A DNA stretch of 64,000 nucleotides from Cyanidiococcus yangmingshanensis (GCA_013995675.1 VWRR01000009.1:1-64000), one strand, 5' to 3'. Counted from the stretch's first letter, positions 51,924 to 62,804 are shown. Made by a program: numbers and translations. Notes: a model not told the origin generated them from the sequence alone.

Positions 51924-53326
51924 AGATCCGCGGTAGCCTCAGGCGACGTTGACAGGGCCCAGCATCGCAGCATCGGCCATCATCCTCCGCTGTCCTGTAT
52001 GGCGTTCGATCAGATACTGAGAAGCAACCCGGAACGAGATGCTTGCGCTCAGGAGCAAGAATACACAGACCGGCGTATCAGTCATTCCGTACCGAAACTG
52101 CTCGTTGCAACTGCTGCTGAACGTGTGCGTCAAGGGATTTTTTCTGATGTTGCTCGGACGCATCGCATGTTTCGAAATGCCTCGTTGTATCGTTCACAGT
52201 CAGGCGCATGGGAGCATCTCGGGAGGTGTGCATGCTGTCTTGGGGTGCAGGTCGGGCTCGCATGGCCACGATGGGTGTCGTTTCACACGTGCACGAGCTC
52301 GATACCCGGTGCTGATGGGCCGCGCTATCGCGAAGGGGTAGTTATGCCAGATTCTGCGTCGAGGCTTGGATTTGATCGTGTCAGCGGCAGCTTGATGATA
52401 CGCGAGGCGAAGACGGAGCAGACACCTGAAGAAATCGAGGTTGCAGTCTCCGCTGAAAGCAGCCGGACCGCTGGATGGTCTTGCGCTGAGGAGGCTTTCG
52501 TTTGGTCCGTCATGTAGCGCAGCGATTGGCCATGGCAGAGGATCCGGTCATGCTTGGGTATGACCTCGTGTCGGACACAGCTCAGGTGTCGGCCGCACGC
52601 CAGGTTGCGACGCCGCGCGCCGCTGCATTGCTGGCAACCCGCTGGAAAGGCTGTAGAGAAAACTCGATGCATCCGCAGGCCAGCGCCACGTGGTCAGCAT
52701 GCACAAGACGTTGGATTCTACCCCGAGAATGCCAGGCTGTTCTTCGTTTTGTTCTTTATCTTTCGCATCGATGGAGTTGCGGTAGGTATGGGAGTCTGGT
52801 GGGAACCTTTTATGGAACTGCCATGGATGCATTTAAACGCTGAGCGCGCATAACTACATTGGGTCGTTGTGCATTCAAGTCGAGCTTCGTTATGAAGGCT
52901 GCATTCATCGCTGCGCCAGCGCGTGTTTCCGGCGACAGGCCCTAACTCCACACAAACCTCAGGTGAGCCACGATGCCCCAACGCCACACTGCACTAGTTT
53001 CCCTGGGGACGACGCTATTAAGAGCCGCTTACAATGGGTCTACAGTTACCCTAGTGTAGATATGAAAGATGCGCCCGTGGTTCTCAAACACAGCCACATC
53101 GATAAACGCGATGCCGCGTTGAACTGATACCTCCGCTCGTGTTTGGCTCAGCGGCCAAAACAAACCAACCGAGATGCCGCTGCGAGTTCGGCGCGGTCTG
53201 TCGTGTGCTGGTAGCCAGACAGCTGCACCTCTCAAAACTGGTCGCACACATATACAGACAAGCGGCCAGCGTGCCAACGACGCCGCAGCACACCCCACTG
53301 AAGGTCTTGCTGGGAACGCGCGCGCA
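51382..53326. other. intergenic, with a GTGC repeat
   Basis: About 1.9 kb with no recognisable gene. The longest plus-strand frame (51891-52517, 208 codons) begins inside a GTGC microsatellite, giving an artificial start, and carries no motif. Confidence 0.4.
51888..51923. repeat. GTGC tetranucleotide repeat
   Basis: About nine uninterrupted GTGC/TGCG units lie in intergenic DNA. Confidence 0.93.
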
Positions 53327-53605
53327 CTACTGCTCCACTGTCTCCCGTAGACGCCGTATCGTCGTTCGCACAGTCGCTGCAGCGGTCGTGTTCAAAACCC
53401 AAGCACCACCTGCGATTTGCTTCTTACACCGCTTGCACTGCCAGATGCCAACTGCTTTCCGTTTCACCGCATCCTTCGCACAAAAAGGACACGTATACTT
53501 GGCGTGCTGCGTGATTTCCATCTTCTTCACGGTCTTTCGTAGAGACGCGCCGTACCTCGTGCCGTACTTCCCACAGATGCCTACTTTTCGCGTGCGTTTG
53601 CCCAT
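53327..53605 (-). CDS. RPL43: cytosolic ribosomal protein eL43 (L37Ae)
   Basis: The 92-residue product matches eL43 over its full length: [37 protein letters not shown], and the zinc motif CPFC with CKRC (residues about 39-60). The closing helix is [16 protein letters not shown]. It is a component of the 60S subunit that binds 28S rRNA. The start ATG is the usual one, and no intron is needed, although this gene often carries one in other eukaryotes. Confidence 0.97.
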   Translation of the reverse strand: MGKRTRKVGICGKYGTRYGASLRKTVKKMEITQHAKYTCPFCAKDAVKRKAVGIWQCKRCKKQIAGGAWVLNTTAAATVRTTIRRLRETVEQ

Positions 53606-55153
53606 GATTTCGTTGTTTGCTGGTGATGGACTTGCCCAAAGGGAGCGACCTGCTGAATCAGAGACCGATGGTACCGCAACCGCGTCAGGAACCTAGACCC
53701 ACGCGATGACTAGAAAGACGAGATCCGCGTAAAACGCTACGCAACGCAGCGCGCCGCAGCCAACTCCCTTATTTAAGTCAATCCTTAAGGTATTTCTTTA
53801 GGGAGACCCATCGTTCTCCCGTCGGTGGCGATCAGGGGTGCGCTCCTTCAGCGCGTTCTCGAGGATCACGCCAGTATGTCGACACGTTCACTACGATTCG
53901 GCTCTGCATCCGATTCTGTCCCGAATTTCCAAACAGTTTAGAGTCAGGTAATGCAGGGGTGTCCTAAACGTGTGGTGTGAAAGCCAATCGCGAATCCAGT
54001 TCACAAGCGCGCGGTAACAAACGCATCGCATCAGGGAATGCGGTTCTACGATGCGTTCGGCTCCAAGGCTTGTCCGAAAAGCGTACCCAACACTACCAGG
54101 AACTACATGACCCATTCCTGCGCAGCAAAGCTTCGGTGATGGAGAGAGCGAACGCGGCCGGATGTCCTTTCGCTTGGGCCAAGCGCTAACACGATCGCGT
54201 TGACCGACTACGCAGCGATAAGAGTCACGGTTCGAGTTCGCCGCAGCACGTTTCCAATCCGACTGCTCTGGTAGTAGCCACAGAGAGGTCTATCGAGGCA
54301 GGACGCGCTCAAGTCTACAAACAGCAATCCAGAGCGCTTCAGCAATATGCACCATGGGAGGCGCACAGGCGATGTCTCCGTGATCGGCGCGAGCGGCCCA
54401 GCTCCAACGCAACGCTTGGGAGTGTTCGCGCGTCCGTCAATGAATCCCGGTTTTTGAACCCTCCTATGCACATTAGCACTGGTCCAGCTCCTTGACGTGG
54501 TCTCTTCATAACAACCTGAGGATGCCTATTGTCGAAACGCAAACTACGAGCGCTCAGGTAAGGTGCCCCCGCGCTTCGAGAAGAGCCACTCGATCGCGTC
54601 TCACAGTGACCATAAAAGTCGCAACCGTTCATATCATCCTCAGCTTCAACCGTACAGAAGACTTGAAGCTCGTTCAGGGATTCTCAAACTCAGACTCGAT
54701 AACCGCGTAAACGAAAACGCGCTGCTGTTTGCGTACGAGCAATCGATCACAGACGAACCGGACACCAGCTTCTATCGCCCCACCTTCAAGTCGCACTCCA
54801 CCACAGTAGTCTTCGTGCCTATGAAACCTGTCCTAGTCGCTCTTCCATGTCTTTACGTTCACGGTATGAACGATACCAGGGGAGATGCGAACACGTAGCT
54901 CGCAGGGCCTACGTTCCCCACCGCTCCACGCGAGAGGCGGAATGGTCGAATCCACGCCGCCAAGCCCTCGAGTACAAGCCACGGCCCTGCAAACAAGCTG
55001 GCGCCACGCTTTTGGCGGGGGATTCTTCTCGAAATAAAGATCAGGAGTGCAGCTTTTTCATAGGTCCAGAACGATACGATCAATAACTGCTACTTCTCTA
55101 CGCATAGGCAACGGAGCGCGACCGTGACCAGCACCGCACGCTCGGGCTGCTGT
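53606..55153. other. divergent intergenic region
   Basis: About 1.5 kb between eL43 and the SET gene. It begins with the eL43 promoter side; a more A/T-rich stretch with TTTAAG/CTTAAGG words lies at about 53768-53800. No gene or RNA was recognised. Confidence 0.4.
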
Positions 55154-58100
55154 ATGCCGGGAAACGGGGCGACACCTCCAGGCAACCAACCGCCTGCGCT
55201 TCCCGTTTGGCTCAAACGGGGCCGCACCATAGAGGTTCGAGCTCCAGACGGCCTTTGGGAGAGCGGGATCGTTCAGTCGATTCGCGAACGGAATGGTCGA
55301 ACCTGGCTCAAGGTTCGGCTCTTCCAGAACGAAGCGAGTTTCGATCTCAGTGCAGTCCGTCTGCGATGCGGCAGCGAAGAGTTTCCAACAAACTGCTTGG
55401 ATGCGTCCGGTAGTCTCGAGACTCCGCATCAAAGCGGATGCGCTGGCTCTAAAATCAGCGCTCAGGACGATATCCCGCCTTCGTCAGAGCCGAGCACGTC
55501 GGTCATACGGCAGGTGGTCGGCACACCAGACGTCGGTCACAAAGGCGAGCGCTCGAAGAGGACCTTGACTGTACACAGCTCGCTCAAGAAGCATGCCAAA
55601 GATCAGTCTCCGGACGAGCATGAGGAATGGCAGCGAACCGCTCAAGCGCTCGCTGATTTGTTCGCGCTCAATGACTTTCCGCTCTACGCCTCCCGAATGC
55701 AAATCGAATTGGAGACTGACCGGGTCTGTTTCCAGGTACCGCCTTGCCTCGCAAAAGTCGACCTGTTGGACTATCTGGCCCAGGAATGCTGGGCATATTG
55801 TTCGCGCCGTGCCGAGCATGCACAGAACCACCGTCAGCAGCAGTCGGTGCCGAGACCGACCTTGCCAGAGACTGTCTTTGCCGAGCTGCTCTCCACGGTA
55901 ACCTTCCTTTGCGATGGTGAACACCAAGAGACGCAGCATCTCTTGACCTGCATCGCCAAGCGTCCTGGACTTGTGGCCGTGCTGAAGACGTACATCCAGG
56001 AGACGTTGATCGAAACGGTGCAATGGATTCAGTCAAAGTCGCTTTCTGGGAGCGACGCCCTGCACACGAGTGCGTCGCCAAGTGACCGCGTGGATCACGG
56101 CGAGCATTCCGAAGAGCGTCTCTCGCTGGAGCAGGAGTTTGAGAATCGCGCCTTCGTCGCCTTGAACGTTTTTATGACGGGGTCCAACTTAATGGATGCA
56201 GCCATTCGAGCGCTGCTGAAACGCCACGAAGGGATCAGCTCAGCCGAATCTGGCTCAAATACAGATGAGCACACAGCGATGCTGGTTCTAAGGGCTCTCG
56301 TTCCACCACTGCAGATGATGGGAAGGTATCTCGGGGTGGTCTTCGACTGGGCGGACTCGCTACAGGACCCTTGCAGCTCGTCGCTGAAACCGACGCTTCG
56401 TCAACGGCTGCGAGACGAACTCGATGAGCATCTGAGACTCCTGCTTGGGACCTGGATGTCGCTCACCAGCTCTGAAACTGATGCGCTCCTGGTCAGTGTG
56501 CAGGACCAACGCCTGGCGCGCCACCTTGTTCGCCTATACCCCGTAGAGCGAGTCCAAGACGCGCTCAGCATGAGCGATCAGCAGCGACTTCAAGGTCAGG
56601 AGGGAGAACTCGAGCTGGCCCTCTGGACAGTACTAGAACGATGGCCCGTGATAGCAACCACTCGTCCGTGCTGGCTACAGGGCAGCGAAGACATCGTGCT
56701 CGTTCATTTTCATGATCTCTGTACAGAGATCTGGGGAGCAGCTTCGGCTCGGCAACTGGAACGCTACGCAGCGAGTCCGCTCCGGAAGCGGCTGCTTGAG
56801 ACACTCACGAAATTATACATCGCCGAGCCGAGTCTCCTGATTCGTGTGCTCAACGACCCAAATCGACTGCCAGCCTTGGAGCGAATGTTGAAACGACTCT
56901 GGGAGCTTGTTGCCGAATGCTTACGTGGCGATGAGTCCGAGGACGAATCCGACCTGCCCGAGACGGATCTTGCTGCATATCGAACGCTCCAAACTGTGCG
57001 TCAGGGCTTTCTCCCTGCCGCGATGCATTTCCTCGCCAAATGTCATTTGCTTTGCTGTCAACGAGCACCGGAGCTTTTCCTGCAGCGCCTGGCCAGCTCG
57101 TTGGGATTTTCCAGTCGAAGAGGCCTCGACCGGCTGCTCACCGTGTTGCGACGATTGCCGCTCGTTGCGGGACACCTCCACGATCCTGACACCCGTGCTG
57201 CATTCATGCTACTACTGCACACGCTGGAAGCACGCCGCCGCGAAGAACCGAGTCGCTTTGGGACTGCCTTGTGTGGTATGGCGGAGGAGCCACGAACCGC
57301 AACCCAATTGGGTGCCACTCGGGACGCAGAGCAATCATGGCCGCTTGAACTCGCCTGCTTGCCAGCATTCGACTGGTCGCGTATCGCAGCCCGGGACTTT
57401 GGCGAGCGAACCTGGTACACCTTACTTTCTTACAGGCTGGCACTTCTCGAAGACAAATACCGCCGCATTCTAGATACTGATCGGGGCAAACCGTCACCAT
57501 TTGTGCACCTATCGGCGAATGAGTACCTGGTCCCAAGCTCGTCCGCGTCCGTACAAGCCGACATATGCCAATGCGTCGGACGCTGTATTCCGGGAATCTG
57601 TCTCAACAGCAACGTCTGTGTGGAATGCAACTCACAAACATGTCCCGTCGTGCGATCCCAAAACCTCCCAGACCGGGATTGCGGCAATATGCGTTTCCAG
57701 AGACAAGCGTACGCCTCGGTGGAGTTGTTCTTTTCCAGAGATGGTCGTGGATGTGGGATTCGCACCCGTGAGGCGCTGAAAAAAGGTGACTTTATCGTCG
57801 AGTACATGGGTGAAGTGATCGATCATGTTGAATTAGCGCGTCGGAAGCGCGAGCAACAGTTCGAACGCCACGTCTACTTCATGACGCTGGACCAGCATTG
57901 CTTCCTCGACGCGAGTCGCGAAGGCACCTGGGGTCGTTTTCTGAACCACGCTTGCGAACCCAATTGCCATACGCAGAAATGGATCGTGCTTGGGAAGGCG
58001 CGGGTGGGTATCTTTGCCAGCCGCGATATTGCCGCTGGTGAAGAGCTCACGTTTGACTATCGAATGGAGCGTCGGGCTGGCCATGCGACTGAGCAGCGTG

Positions 58101-58672
58101 TTGCGAGTGGACCAGCTCCAGACGACCGCAGTCAGAACCTCATTGAAGGCGAGTCGATTCCCATCCGTTGCGTCTGTGGTGCGCCTTCTTGCACGGGCTG
58201 GATCAGTGGCGACTCGCTCATGGATGCGGAAGAGGAGCAGCGCCTCCTCGAGACGTTCACGAAAAAACGTGTCGCTTATCTGCAGCATTTAGCGGAGCAA
58301 ATCGAGGCGATGAAAAAGGCCTTGGAACCACATCGACGGTCCCGTTCATCTGTTGAAACTACAGCAGCACCAACAACGACCATGCTCTGTGCCTGGGCTG
58401 ATGAGGAAGAGCAGGATGCAATCGCGCTGCAGCCGAGCGCATCTTCCGCGACAGCGGTCGGTCCGAACTTGTCACCACTCAACGAGAACGATGCACCGTT
58501 TATTCCTCGCCGAAAACGACCTCGCCCGGTGGATGACGCTCAAGACGCAGACAGCGCATCCGCTTCAAAGACGTCTCTGGAGCAGGATGAGGTCGACGAC
58601 AAGGACGACATTGGACTCGGCACCGCCGGCCGGAGACTCGCGTCCCGATCATCTGTCGCTGGCCAGCTCTGA
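55154..58672 (+). CDS. SET-domain histone methyltransferase, Set2/ASH1 type
   Basis: The product has 1172 residues from the first ATG (MPGNGATPPG). Residues of about 15-75 look like a Tudor/Agenet-type module (RGRTIEVRAPDGLWESGIV). A long helical region of about 700 residues follows with no domain I can name. The catalytic part has a cysteine-rich AWS domain at about 804-850 (CQCVGRCIPGICLNSNVCVEC). The SET domain follows (GIRTREALKKGDFIVEYMGEV, RFLNHACEPNCHTQKW, AAGEELTFDY), then a post-SET motif (CVCGAPSCTGWI). AWS-SET-postSET is the arrangement of H3K36 methyltransferases. The tail is acidic and contains a basic patch (RRKRPRP). Further sequence in another frame beyond the stop may belong to it. 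Confidence 0.93.
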   Translation: MPGNGATPPGNQPPALPVWLKRGRTIEVRAPDGLWESGIVQSIRERNGRTWLKVRLFQNEASFDLSAVRLRCGSEEFPTNCLDASGSLETPHQSGCAGSKISAQDDIPPSSEPSTSVIRQVVGTPDVGHKGERSKRTLTVHSSLKKHAKDQSPDEHEEWQRTAQALADLFALNDFPLYASRMQIELETDRVCFQVPPCLAKVDLLDYLAQECWAYCSRRAEHAQNHRQQQSVPRPTLPETVFAELLSTVTFLCDGEHQETQHLLTCIAKRPGLVAVLKTYIQETLIETVQWIQSKSLSGSDALHTSASPSDRVDHGEHSEERLSLEQEFENRAFVALNVFMTGSNLMDAAIRALLKRHEGISSAESGSNTDEHTAMLVLRALVPPLQMMGRYLGVVFDWADSLQDPCSSSLKPTLRQRLRDELDEHLRLLLGTWMSLTSSETDALLVSVQDQRLARHLVRLYPVERVQDALSMSDQQRLQGQEGELELALWTVLERWPVIATTRPCWLQGSEDIVLVHFHDLCTEIWGAASARQLERYAASPLRKRLLETLTKLYIAEPSLLIRVLNDPNRLPALERMLKRLWELVAECLRGDESEDESDLPETDLAAYRTLQTVRQGFLPAAMHFLAKCHLLCCQRAPELFLQRLASSLGFSSRRGLDRLLTVLRRLPLVAGHLHDPDTRAAFMLLLHTLEARRREEPSRFGTALCGMAEEPRTATQLGATRDAEQSWPLELACLPAFDWSRIAARDFGERTWYTLLSYRLALLEDKYRRILDTDRGKPSPFVHLSANEYLVPSSSASVQADICQCVGRCIPGICLNSNVCVECNSQTCPVVRSQNLPDRDCGNMRFQRQAYASVELFFSRDGRGCGIRTREALKKGDFIVEYMGEVIDHVELARRKREQQFERHVYFMTLDQHCFLDASREGTWGRFLNHACEPNCHTQKWIVLGKARVGIFASRDIAAGEELTFDYRMERRAGHATEQRVASGPAPDDRSQNLIEGESIPIRCVCGAPSCTGWISGDSLMDAEEEQRLLETFTKKRVAYLQHLAEQIEAMKKALEPHRRSRSSVETTAAPTTTMLCAWADEEEQDAIALQPSASSATAVGPNLSPLNENDAPFIPRRKRPRPVDDAQDADSASASKTSLEQDEVDDKDDIGLGTAGRRLASRSSVAGQL

Positions 58673-58980
58673 GCGCCTGCTTCCATACAACCGACAAACT
58701 GGTGCCCATTTCTGCAGAGGTTGCTGAATCCTCTACTACGAACGCCTCGTCTTTCAGTATCCCGAACAAGCGCAGTAAGCTTACCTGTTTCGCCTGCGGT
58801 CGATTGGGCCACAAACGTCGCGATTGTCCCAGTCTGGCAACGAACTACAGTCCGGTTGCGACGAGGATGGGGCATTCACCGGATCGCTACGTGGAGGCAG
58901 TAAGACAAACGCTGGCTACTGTTACGGGAAACGCTTGCACAACTTCATATCAGGAAGATGTGCAAGAAAAGGCGGACTGA
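58591..58980 (+). CDS. CCHC zinc knuckle in the frame after the SET gene
   Basis: A frame open from 58591 to the stop at 58980 overlaps the SET gene's end and has no useful ATG. It contains LTCFACGRLGHKRRDCP, a complete CX2CX4HX4C zinc knuckle, preceded by a Ser/Thr-rich stretch. The SET gene's frame would reach it with two +1 steps, and the middle frame is also open. It is therefore more likely a displaced C terminus of the SET protein than a separate gene. The knuckle is certain as a pattern; the gene model is not. Confidence 0.45.
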   Translation, partial: GRRQGRHWTRHRRPETRVPIICRWPALSACFHTTDKLVPISAEVAESSTTNASSFSIPNKRSKLTCFACGRLGHKRRDCPSLATNYSPVATRMGHSPDRYVEAVRQTLATVTGNACTTSYQEDVQEKAD

Positions 58981-60012
58981 GAGCATTGCATCAGTTCAAC
59001 GCGATGATGCGCCCACTGTTTTCGAGCAACTCGGATCCACATGCCTCACTCACGCTGACAGGATACCCGAACACCTTGCAACATCAACGTTTGCGCCCGG
59101 TTGGGGTTCAACTTGGTGTCCTCGATGGCTACGCGAGTGACGCGAGTTGTGGCCAGGAGCCGCGTTAAACATAGAGATTACCCGTAACCGAGCTCCATGT
59201 CTCGGGGTCCACGTCGTCGACAAATCGAGGTCTCACCACATGACGATGGACACACCGAGACCAGATCGAGAAGGACCCATCGATACGTACGCGACGACCT
59301 ATATAGAATCATCCAAGGATGGTCTGTGAACGGCACGTTCGATTCAGTGAGTGTGTGTCAAGACACGGAGAGCATTCGACGGCGCTTGCGTTACTAGAAC
59401 GACCACTAGTCCGTGGCGACGAGAACGAACGTATTATCAGTGCGGAGTTTTATGAAGAGTGTATGCTTCTCGTTTCACTATATCCATAACCAGCCCGAGG
59501 CGACGAGAACGAACGTAGTATCATTGCTGAGCTTGATAGGGCATGTATGCTTCTCGATTCACTATATCGATAACCAATCCGTGGCGACGGGAACGACCGT
59601 ATTATCAGTGCTCAGCTTGATGAAGAGAGCACCTGATGCTCGCAAGCGATTCACTCGATGCTGCCGCGTCTTGGTAGAAATAACGCCGAGTTTCCCTCTG
59701 ACTGCTCTGCCGCAGGATCAGGTCCTCTCCAGTACGTAGCCATCGACGGGGCGCCAGCGTATCCCGTAAGTCGGAGACTCGATTAGATGCAGCTCGTATT
59801 GACCGAGCAATCCTAAAGATATGTCCAATGATCAGCTTCATCCGGGTAAACGGCACACGTGCATCTCGGCAAGCTCGACTAGCTCCCATCGAACGTACAG
59901 TTGCACCAAGGCATATCGCTGGCTGGCGCTGTCCAACGCGCTGAGTCGCAGCGCCGGTCGGAGACCCCAACCGCGTTCGTACTAGTCGCTGTTCCGGGGA
60001 CGCCTCAGAGAC
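58981..60012. other. intergenic, with an 84-base tandem repeat
   Basis: About 1 kb without a recognisable gene. The main content is the 84-base repeat. A frame across it (59413-59739) shows a 28-residue periodicity only because the unit is a multiple of three. Confidence 0.45.
59411..59635. repeat. 84-base tandem repeat, about 2.7 copies
   Basis: Units start at about 59413, 59497 and 59581 with GTGGCGACGAGAACGAACGT or a close variant, and contain TATGCTTCTCG and ACTATATC. The copies differ by roughly 10-15 percent, so the repeat is older than the 71-base one. The third copy is incomplete. Confidence 0.9.
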
Positions 60013-60719
60013 ATGTTCGTGCTGTCTCTCACTGGCGCAACGTTGCTTGTGCGGCACGGAGAAACCGACTGGAATCGGAGTGGTCGTTCACAGGGCCAGC
60101 TCGATGAGTCTCGGCTGACTGCTCGAGGCTACGAACAGGCCCAGCGCACGGCCCAGTGGCTTTGCTCCAGTGCAGCTGACCAGATCCATACGATTGCGGT
60201 TTCGACACTCCAACGCGCTCGGGAGAGTGCGTACCACATAGAAAAGGAGGATGCTTCAGCGAGCAAGTGGAGACGCTGGTACACCGAGTTGCTCTGGGAG
60301 GTTCATGTTCCTTGGCAAGGCGAGCAGAAACTCGACCTCGATCTGCGCTATCCCGAAGGCCTACCACAGATATCGTCAGGAACCGGACCGTTGCCCGCAC
60401 CTGGCGGAACTCTACAGTCGCGTGGAGCAGTTCTGGACGGTGAGGAACGCATCTTGTGCCCGCGACTACGTTCTGGGTTGTGGTCGCTCACCAGCAGACG
60501 ATTCGTGCCTTGTTGAATACCTCGACGGGCCTGCCACGACGATTCCATCGACTCTGGCGTATTGCAAATGGAGGCTGCTCTTTAATAGACAATGCTCAAC
60601 GGATTCACTTGGTCAACGGACCTGACGGCATAGAACATATACCCGATCAACGCGACGTCGAGCTTGTCTGTGTCTCGACTAGAGACAGCGGACGGAACGG
60701 CTCAGACAGAGCGTGGTGA
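60013..60719 (+). CDS. phosphoglycerate-mutase-like histidine phosphatase, frame broken by two +1 steps
   Basis: From ATG 60013 the first frame gives TLLVRHGETDWNRSG with the phosphohistidine, then AVSTLQRARESA and LLWEVHVPWQG with the acid residue, and DLRYPE. The next frame continues AYHRYRQEPDR and LAELYSRVEQFW. The third gives TTFWVVVAHQQTIRALL with the second catalytic His, then LWRIANGGCSLID, to the stop at 60719. Read in order, these are the parts of the cofactor-independent-size (about 225 residues) dPGM/histidine-phosphatase family. The frame changes fall near 60357 (an extra base in GAAGGCC; without it YPEAYHRY reads through) and near 60450. Both are +1. All catalytic residues are present, so it looks like a functional gene read imperfectly or a recent pseudogene. 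Confidence 0.7.
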
Positions 60720-61470
60720 ACACGGTCAGACGCGCATACGCGGAACACCGACAACGCTTCAGCGATATGTCACCCTGTATGCCCCTGGTTTACCTTGCGA
60801 TAAGTTTGTCTGGTATCCGGGTGGACGAAGTTGTTTCCGAGCATCGCGGGACCAGAAAGAACCCGGTGTGGTTTGGTTCCATAACCTCAGTTGTTCGGAC
60901 GAGTGTTGGCCACTCGGTCGGTATCTGGAAGCGTGTCAAAGTGGAGCTTCGTTAACGGTCTAGGGTCGCTCGACCCCGTCCGACTGCAGATGATCACACA
61001 GCGGTTTTGCGAGCCTCACGCGGGCCGTGTTTACCCGACCAGACTTGCTCTTGTGTTCGTTGTCGTTCGCGCCGCTGTTCCGAAATGCAGGCGTTGAAGG
61101 GTCGCGACCGATGCGCTACTGCGGGGCCTGGTCCTGCGAAATGCGCCCCGAGCAGGTAGGGCGCCAACTCACTCGAGACCAACGGACACGTTCGAGACGC
61201 ATGCGGCACGGAAAGAGGTAGCATCGTCGGCAAAGAGTCGCAGCGATGAAACATCGAACGCCAACCGATTGACCAGCGCGGATCTATCGCTTCGATAACA
61301 GGGAGCAGCGCGAACGCAGTGTCGCCCCCGAATTTTCGTAGACCAGTGCGTGTACGATTCGGGCATCCGTTTCGAGAGCTGCTCAAGAGCGTACTTCACA
61401 GAGCTCATCACAAGGTCATGTAAAATGTCCTCAGTGCTGGTAGTCCAAATGGCGGCGTCGTAGGGCTCGC
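60720..61470. other. intergenic between convergent genes
   Basis: About 750 bases; no gene or repeat recognised. Confidence 0.4.
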
Positions 61471-62804
61471 TCACGAGGCTCGCGAGCCACCCTCACCCTG
61501 GATCTGTTGCAGCTGCGCGCGTAGCGTTTGGAGCTGTTGCCGCAACTCACGCCCATTCTGGGCGACGATGTGCGGTATTCGTAGGTCAGCCTCGACGGCT
61601 GCGATTTTGCTGCGCACCGTCTTGAGCCGTCGATAAGGCCAGTGCGTGACGCCATTTCGACGGGCGATTTTTTTCAGCAGGGTGACACAGATGCCCGAGA
61701 CGTCTCGCGACAGCGTCCCGAGGCAGATGGTAAAACCGGCGCAGATCGGGTAGCGTCACAGCATATAGGGTGAATCGCTTCGATTTGCCACGAATTCGTT
61801 CCCGAATCTCAGCAAAAGCCTGCTCAGTGATCTGGTCGACCCAGGCAGAGTCAGTGAGCGGCGTGCCGTCGCACTGGCTCGCGTCATGGCTCACAGTCGA
61901 TTGCTGATGACTCGAGGCAACGGCCGACCCAAACAGTATGGTCCTCGGCAGCGTCAGGTTTCGAATGCGAAGGCAAAAACATTGCGGAAGCAAAGCGCCC
62001 GTCATCCAACCATGGCAATGAGTCAATGGTGGCCAGCGGCGGGAAGACCTCGAGAGGGAAAGACCAAAACGCGTTGCATGCGGCATGGTCGGACGCTGGC
62101 CAAGTGTCCGCGACAGCGCTCACCCTGGAGGCGCTTGCTGCTGTGACTGTATTGGCAGCCAAGGCGCTGGGTAGCGTCAACGAATCGGTCGGGTGGACAC
62201 GATCAACGGCGCTCGCGTCCGTTCGCCTGTCGTCGATGAGGGGCCAAGCGGCGCTTGTCGAGCGCATTCCGTCTGATTCTCCACCATGATCGGGTCGGTG
62301 TGGTCTCTCGGGGTTATCTGCAGCTTGCGTAAAGAGACCGTCCAGAATATCGACGGCCTCGCTCGGTGCGGCGCTGGAAGGATCCAGAGAGGCAGTCTCT
62401 GTAGTCGCAGCATGCAGCGCCGTTGGCAGGATCCATGTAGCGCGCTGTTCGTGAACCGAGGCTACATTCGACGGCTGCTGCTGCCAACGATGATGATGGT
62501 CGTATGCGCTGTCACAGGCCACACGAAGCTTGCCGATGGACCATGAACTATCTGCTGACGCGCCGGCGGATAAAGTCATACGCGTAAAGTGAGGTGTGGC
62601 AACGACTGCACGGTCCTGATCAAACACGAAAACCGTACAACCGAACGTGATCTGGGATCGGATAGAGACACCCAGTCGGAGGCGAGGCTCCAACTCGCAG
62701 CGTCCACTTCTCGCGATGCGACACGCGCATGGGATGTAAACGGTGTACAGACGGCTTTGAGACGCTTCTAAGGAGTCGTCCACGCTCGCAGATGATTGCT
62801 CCAT
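61471..62804 (-). CDS. RWP-RK domain transcription factor, frame broken by one or two +1 steps
   Basis: The gene starts at ATG 62804 with about 290 Ala/Ser/Asp-rich residues in one frame. From about 61900 the protein continues in the next frame: ITEQAFAEIRERIRGKSKRF, TLYAVTLPDLRRFYHLP, RDAVARRLG. Near 61692 it changes again to ICVTLLKKIARRNGVTHW and PYRRLKTVRSKI, then a coiled coil (ELRQQLQTLRAQLQQIQ) to the stop at 61471. Skipping one base after CTCGGG joins RDAVARRLG to ICVTLLKKIARRNG, exactly the RWP-RK pattern 'L-G-C-T-LKK-CR--GI-RWPYRKLKS'. The RWPYRK core reads HWPYRR. RWP-RK proteins are plant and algal regulators of nitrogen response and gametes. The family call is strong; the gene structure is not. 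Confidence 0.75.

Noticed and set aside
51891-52517. Plus-strand frame of 208 codons starting in the GTGC repeat
   Set aside because: The start is made by the microsatellite and the rest has no motif.
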